The notes under the pieces: model-generated
Databases searched by the model: none
The model's input: only the letters and a program-made list of their open reading frames with translations
Told to the model about the DNA's origin: nothing
Made by a program: the position numbers and the translations under genes
Shown: piece after piece, positions 15,801-19,957 of the stretch
How positions within the stretch are numbered: the first letter of the stretch is position 1
Layout: each line of letters opens with the position of its first letter
Origin: Azoarcus sp.
Lineage (GTDB): Bacteria > Pseudomonadota > Gammaproteobacteria > Burkholderiales > Rhodocyclaceae
Assembly: GCA_023230755.1 (NCBI GenBank)
Contig: JALNWS010000058.1
Coordinates: forward strand, 1 to 19,957
DNA: 19,957 bases
Reading direction: 5' to 3'

Positions 15801-18800
15801 AGATGTTACGACGCTGACCACGGGTACGGTACAGAACTTCATCCCCATTGGTGCCGTGAGCACCGCCGAGGGCGTTACCAATGCCGATGCCTCAACCGCC
15901 AGCCTTGCTGCGCTGGGCCGTATCGGGGTGGAGAAGAGCTTTTCTCCCGCAACCATTGCCCCGGGGCAGCGCGCACGTCTGACCTTGCGCTTCATCAACC
16001 CGCTGGCGCTTCCGCTGGCCAATATCCGCGTGATCGACGACCTGCCTGCGGGCATGACGGTGCCTGCGGGCGCAGATCCGGTCATCACCTGTGCCGGCGG
16101 CAGTATCACGACGCCAACTGCGGACCAGGTTGTGGTATCGGGCGGCACGCTGGCCGCGGCCAGTGGCGGTGTCAGCACTACCTGCGTGGCCGAGATCGAT
16201 GTGGTGGTCAGCGCCGAAGGCAGCTACACCAACGTGATTAATCCCGGGGATGTGACGGCGAGCGCCGGCGGCTCAAGCGTAAGCAACCCGCCGCCGGGGG
16301 CGAGGGCAACGCTCGAGGCGCGCACGAGCGCGTCCATCACCAAAACGTTCATCCCAGATACCGTGCGTCCGGGTGAAAACACCCGCCTCACGATTACGCT
16401 GAGCAATCCGAACGCGGTCGCGCTCCACGGCGCCACCCTGACCGACAATCTGCCGTCGGGGCTCACGGTTGCGCTGACGCCCAACGCAAGCACGACCTGT
16501 GGCGGCACCGTCAGTGCAGTGAGTTCAGCAACGAGCGTTGCGCTTGCTGGTGCGACCATCCCTGCGACCGGCAGCTGTCAGGTGCAGGTCGATGCGGTCA
16601 GCAACGTACCGGGCGTGTACACGAACACGATTCCGGCCAATGCGCTGAATACCGAAGAAGGCGTGCGCAACGAGGATCCGGCGAGCGCGCAGGTCACTGT
16701 GTCGGTGCCGCCCGTCGTGACCAAGCAGTTCAGCCCGGCTTCGATTCCCTCGGGCGCAACGTCGACTCTGAGCATCTTCCTTGGCAACGAGAACGCAAGC
16801 GCGCTCACGCTGAGCAAGGTGTTCCAGGATGACCTGCCGACCGCGCCGGGCAGTCTGGTGATCGCATCGCCGAACGGACTCAGCTCTACCTGTACCGGAA
16901 CCGTGACCGCAGCGGCGGGAAGCGGTCAGGTCAGCCTCGCCTCGGGTGCCCAGATTCCCGCAGGTGGTTGCCGGATCAGCGTGAATGTGACTGGCACGGT
17001 TGAAGGCAGCTACAACAACTACATTCCGGCGAGTGCTCTGTCCACCAACCTCGGTGACAACCGCGACCCCGCAGCGGCGACGCTCGAGATCAGTCCGCTG
17101 GGCTATGTTTCCGGCCGTGTGTTCCTCGACAAGAACGTGACGCCGAACGGTCTGTTCGACGGCAGCGACACGGGTCTGGCGGGCGTTACGCTTACCCTGA
17201 GCGGGGTCGAAACCGTTGGCGGCGCGGTGATCTCCCGCACGACGACAAGCGATGCGCTCGGCAACTACGCCTTCACCGGGCTCAATGCCGGCACCTATAC
17301 CGTCACCCAGCCGGTGCAGCCGACTGGCACGCTGAACGGCATGACAACTGCAGGCACCGTGTCCGGTGGCGGCGGCTCGCCCGGCGCTGCAACACCGGTG
17401 ACGACGGCGACCAGCGCGATTGCGAACATCATCCTCAACGAGAGTGGTGGTTCCGTCGCCAGTTCGCCCAACAACAACTTCGCCGAAGTGCCGACCTCCA
17501 CCATCTCGGGTTCGGTATTCCTCGACCAGAACAACAATGGGGTGCAGAACGGCGCTGATGCGGGGATTTCCGCTCAGACGATCCGTCTGACCGGGACCGA
17601 CAACAACGGCAACGCGGTGACCGTCGATACGACGACAGATGCCAGTGGCAACTACACCTTCAGTGGTCTGGCGCCCGGCACGTATGCCGTGACCCAGCTT
17701 GCCCAACCGGCCGACACGGCGAACGGTCAGACCGTACCGGGGGCGGTCGGCAATGGCGGCAGTGCAGGTAGTGCAACTGCACCCACCACGGTAACCAGCC
17801 AGATCGCGGGCATTGTTCTGCCGCCAGCCACGGTTTCTGCGGCAAACAATTTTGCCGAGCTACCCAACGGCCGCAGCATTCGCGGGCAGGTCTTCCTCGA
17901 TTACGCCGGAAATGGTGCCGTCGATGGAAGCGACTACGGCATTGGCGCTCAGGTCATCAACCTGTCCGGTACCGATGCCAGCGGCAACCCCGTGACACGC
18001 ACAACCACAAGCCTTGCCGACGGCAGCTTCGAGTTCTCGGGCCTGCCAGAGGGAACCTACACGATTGATCAGCCTGTGCAGCCACCCAGTACGACCAATG
18101 GCACGCCGGTCGTGGGCAGTGCAGGCGGTGTTGCGTCCAACAACCCGACAGGCGGGGTCAGCAGCCGTATTTCCGGCATCGCGATGACGGGCACGACAAT
18201 GGTGTCCGGCGGCAACCTGTTCCCGGAAGTGCCGGGTGCTGCGCCAGATCTGGCGATCAGCAAGACGCATACGCCGGCCACGTTCGCCGCAGGTGGCACC
18301 TCGGGCTATTACACCCTGGTGCCGAGCAACGTCGGCAGTGTGGCCAGCAGCGGCCTGATCACCATGGTCGACACCTTGCCGGCGGGCATTACGCCGGTAG
18401 CTATGCCGACCACGGGATCATGGACCTGCTCGGCTGCCGGCCAGCGTGTGACCTGCACCAGTAGCACCGTGATTGCGGCCGCGATGGTCGGGGACGCCAT
18501 CGTGCTGCGGGTTGCGGTGGCGTCCGGCCTTGCCGGACAGATCCTCACCAACCAGGCGGTCATTTCCGGCGGTGGAGAACCTGCCGGTTTCGAGGGCAAC
18601 AACACCGCTACCGATCCGACCCCGATCGCGGACGCTGCGTCCGTGACGGGCAAGGTTTGGCGCGATCTCAATCACGACCGCGTCCTCGACAGTGGCGAGC
18701 CGGTTGCTGAAGGCTGGATGGTGGAACTGGTGCTGAGCGGAGTGCAGGTGGGCAGCACGACGACTGCAGCCGACGGAAGCTATGGCTTTACCGGGCTTGC

Positions 18801-19957
18801 GCCGGGACCCGACTACCAGATTCGCTTCCGCGAGCCGACCACGGGGGTTGTCTTCGGGCGACCGGTGCCGAACGAGCGCGGCCTCTCCTTTACCAACGGG
18901 GCGTGGGACGCAAGCGCAAACCCGGCAGGGGCGAGCAATGCAGACGGAACCTTGAGCGGGCTTACGCTGGCGTCCGGAACGAACACCGTCGAGCAGAGCC
19001 TTCCGCTCGACCCCCAGGGCGTGGTGTATGACGCGGTGACGCGCCAACCGGTGCAGGGTGCGGTGGTGACGCTCACCGGGCCAGGTGCGTTCGATCCGGC
19101 CATTCACCTGCTTGGTGGTTCCGCCACCCAGACGACCGGAGCTGACGGGATCTATCAGTTCCTGTTGCTCGCGGGCGCACCTGCCGGCAACTACACCCTG
19201 TCGGTGACCGTGCCGCCGGGCTATGTGCCCGGGACATCGACCCTGATCCCGGCGTGTACCAATGCGCCATCGGTCGGTGCTGCACCGGCGCCCGCACTGG
19301 TTGCGGTGTCGAACACTGCACCTGCTGCAGGCACTGCGCTGCATGACCCTGTGGCCTGTGAAGCCTCGATCAGTGCGACCGCGACAACGACGCAGTACTA
19401 CCTCGGATTCGTTCTGACGCCCGGTACGTCGGCCAACGTGCTGAACAACCATATTCCGCTCGATCCGATTCTTGGTGGAGCAATCCGCATCACCAAGACC
19501 ACGCCGCTGGTCAGCGTGAGCAAGGGCGGACTGGTGCCTTACACCATTACTGCGACCAATACCCTGAGCGCAGCGCTGGGCAATATCGATGTGGTGGATC
19601 AGGTGCCGCCAGGCTTCAAGTACCGCAGTGGCAGCGCCAGCGTGCGTCAGGGCGGCAGCAGTGCGTTTGTGGCTGCAGAGCCGGTTGCGAACGGACGTGC
19701 GCTGAACTGGGCCGCACAGAGCTTTGCTGCCGGCGAGACCAAGACCTACCGTCTTGTGCTGGTGATCGGTGCTGGCGTGGGCGAGGGCGAGTACACCAAC
19801 CTCGCCTGGGCGCTGAACAACATCGTCAGTGAGCGCGTATCGAACATCGGCTCGGCCGTGGTGCGGGTCATTCCCGATCCGGTCTTCGATTGCTCGGACA
19901 TCATCGGCAAGGTCTTCGACGACAAGAACGCCAACGGCTACCAGGACGACGGTGAGC
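12853..19957 (+). CDS. Giant exported surface protein with DUF11-like and SdrD-B-like repeats, 3' end outside window
   Basis: The frame is open from the ATG at 12853 to the window end: at least 2368 residues. A signal peptide with a long basic N-region precedes LLLALSCALLSLPTAQA (31-47). Ten Ig-like, DUF11-like repeats start near residues 49, 190, 330, 466, 610, 754, 884, 1024, 1161 and 1287. The typical pattern is KxFSPxxIxxGxxSxLTITL, then DxLPxG, TTCGG, SGAxIP, SCTV and YTNxIPA. SdrD-B-like domains start near 1416, 1551, 1676 and 1929, with Asp/Asn-rich loops such as DQNNNGVQNGAD, and another begins at 2349 (DDKNANGYQDDGE). DUF11-like modules lie near 1799 and 2211, and a carboxypeptidase-regulatory-like module near 2053. 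Such proteins are usually adhesins or surface-layer/matrix components; the anchor is not in view. The ribosome site is weak. Confidence 0.92.
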   Translation, partial: MFNSPVSVLAESGLVRAFSKPFLRSNRSRRLLLALSCALLSLPTAQAAITVSKNITSGYTGTPYPGDTTAFTLTLSNDNSGSPVTDVSFTDDMSAAAIKVVRAVSNDCGGTLIAGVGSQQVSLTGGVIPVAPGASVSGTCSIVFEVNATTVGERVNTVGVGAVTGSDGSAVANTSPAQQSFTVLPLSSLTTSVLFSPDSVVQFDQVSTLRIRVNNPNSAAAVPLNSTSFTLPAGVAVAATPNASVTCTGTGAVNDGVFSPTAGASGSLTMSGGTAGQSGHCEVLVDVVGTDAGATGSNTVTLTMNGSDASNARGLAVSSFSDSLTIVSPLRVAKRFSPESMRSGQQGELTITLENKGDVALTGVAFTDDPIGTPAGGSGGTLTVASGAATTCGGTLTAVAGSSGIQLSGASIPASSSCTVTVPFAATLDTASVSKVFNNTIAAGDVGNSRSVTNRPASASVTVHGQIEVAKSQSPSNPAAGGIVVYSVTLSNYSGGALAGVRFIDTLPSGVTVVPTVSPTMSGAGCSGALAHDYTDASRPAFTLDLAAGSGGSPSLCTVSFTAQVAHGTAQGQSRVNGIAAGAVCENNGTGPICNPSASNNVTLTVNHTATVAKRFSVTSLPEGGVSKLTITLSNNSQNPLTSVQVTDNLPAGMLVASPANASTTCVGGSVTATPNQDQISLSGATIPARASGGTGTAGSCAIDVNVTGAAGNYTNTIPASTLAATQQLPDGSQQPATYDLAASASITFRSALSATKHFLPSTVQPGGQSRVSIRLRNTETTGTLYKVSLSDDLPSGLTVSNPANAYSTCDGALTITATPGAGVVQLSGATLPPSSECDLVFMVDSSGSGPWVNTIPIGGITADGGVRNTAALSATLQSASGSVVVTQTISPNTIDSPGEAARLTITVLNNGALDLSGLSLTNHFTDTGLSSGTLTGLRIAANPNATTTCPGGVVTANSNETSIGLSGVSMAGGTSASCTVSVDVTTLTTGTVQNFIPIGAVSTAEGVTNADASTASLAALGRIGVEKSFSPATIAPGQRARLTLRFINPLALPLANIRVIDDLPAGMTVPAGADPVITCAGGSITTPTADQVVVSGGTLAAASGGVSTTCVAEIDVVVSAEGSYTNVINPGDVTASAGGSSVSNPPPGARATLEARTSASITKTFIPDTVRPGENTRLTITLSNPNAVALHGATLTDNLPSGLTVALTPNASTTCGGTVSAVSSATSVALAGATIPATGSCQVQVDAVSNVPGVYTNTIPANALNTEEGVRNEDPASAQVTVSVPPVVTKQFSPASIPSGATSTLSIFLGNENASALTLSKVFQDDLPTAPGSLVIASPNGLSSTCTGTVTAAAGSGQVSLASGAQIPAGGCRISVNVTGTVEGSYNNYIPASALSTNLGDNRDPAAATLEISPLGYVSGRVFLDKNVTPNGLFDGSDTGLAGVTLTLSGVETVGGAVISRTTTSDALGNYAFTGLNAGTYTVTQPVQPTGTLNGMTTAGTVSGGGGSPGAATPVTTATSAIANIILNESGGSVASSPNNNFAEVPTSTISGSVFLDQNNNGVQNGADAGISAQTIRLTGTDNNGNAVTVDTTTDASGNYTFSGLAPGTYAVTQLAQPADTANGQTVPGAVGNGGSAGSATAPTTVTSQIAGIVLPPATVSAANNFAELPNGRSIRGQVFLDYAGNGAVDGSDYGIGAQVINLSGTDASGNPVTRTTTSLADGSFEFSGLPEGTYTIDQPVQPPSTTNGTPVVGSAGGVASNNPTGGVSSRISGIAMTGTTMVSGGNLFPEVPGAAPDLAISKTHTPATFAAGGTSGYYTLVPSNVGSVASSGLITMVDTLPAGITPVAMPTTGSWTCSAAGQRVTCTSSTVIAAAMVGDAIVLRVAVASGLAGQILTNQAVISGGGEPAGFEGNNTATDPTPIADAASVTGKVWRDLNHDRVLDSGEPVAEGWMVELVLSGVQVGSTTTAADGSYGFTGLAPGPDYQIRFREPTTGVVFGRPVPNERGLSFTNGAWDASANPAGASNADGTLSGLTLASGTNTVEQSLPLDPQGVVYDAVTRQPVQGAVVTLTGPGAFDPAIHLLGGSATQTTGADGIYQFLLLAGAPAGNYTLSVTVPPGYVPGTSTLIPACTNAPSVGAAPAPALVAVSNTAPAAGTALHDPVACEASISATATTTQYYLGFVLTPGTSANVLNNHIPLDPILGGAIRITKTTPLVSVSKGGLVPYTITATNTLSAALGNIDVVDQVPPGFKYRSGSASVRQGGSSAFVAAEPVANGRALNWAAQSFAAGETKTYRLVLVIGAGVGEGEYTNLAWALNNIVSERVSNIGSAVVRVIPDPVFDCSDIIGKVFDDKNANGYQDDGE

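Noticed and set aside
12853..17097. Tandem DNA repeats suggesting a CRISPR array or satellite
   Set aside because: Periodicity is about 410 bp, is conserved at protein level rather than DNA level, and follows Ig-like domains.
14101..17706. Several long minus-strand open frames over the repeat region of the giant gene
   Set aside because: They are antisense products of repetitive Thr/Gly/Ala codons; the plus-strand frame is unbroken and has clear repeats.

Overview
The window reads as chromosomal DNA of a GC-rich, facultatively autotrophic betaproteobacterium. A Rhodocyclales member such as Thauera, Azoarcus or Zoogloea would fit, but that assignment rests on gene content and style, not on a database match. 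Two unrelated blocks are joined by a short housekeeping stretch.

Block 1 (1-7189) is central carbon metabolism. On the minus strand lie cbbL, cbbS and cbbX: red-type (form IC) RuBisCO large and small subunits and the AAA+ RuBisCO activase, the last cut by the window edge. A divergent LysR regulator, cbbR, faces them across a 92-bp control region holding two copies of a TTA...AGATAAG element. Convergent to cbbR is another minus-strand set: pyk (pyruvate kinase), fba (class II fructose-bisphosphate aldolase) and a small gamma-glutamylcyclotransferase-fold gene. A clear rho-independent terminator separates fba from the last gene. CO2 fixation and lower glycolysis/gluconeogenesis are thus neighbours, but no phosphoribulokinase or other Calvin-cycle gene is in view.

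Block 2 (7339-19957, plus strand) is cell-envelope biology. A small Cys-rich membrane-anchored protein is followed by a probable two-gene operon: a periplasmic LysM-FecR-Fn3-like protein with a TTG start, overlapped by a GTG-started CHASE2 sensor histidine kinase. After 145 bp comes an OmpR/PhoB-type response regulator preceded by a palindrome. After a further 379-bp gap comes a giant exported protein of at least 2368 residues that runs off the window. It has ten successive ~137-residue Ig-like repeats (DUF11-like), each with one conserved Cys pair, then SdrD-B-like putative Ca2+-binding domains interleaved with more DUF11-like modules. An 8-bp sequence, CCGGATAT, occurs upstream of both the response regulator and the giant protein.

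The most interesting hypothesis is that the LysM-FecR protein, CHASE2 kinase and response regulator form an envelope-sensing circuit controlling the giant surface protein. Domain assignments are seen in the sequence; the regulatory link is inference. No tRNA, rRNA, CRISPR array, insertion sequence or phage gene was recognised.
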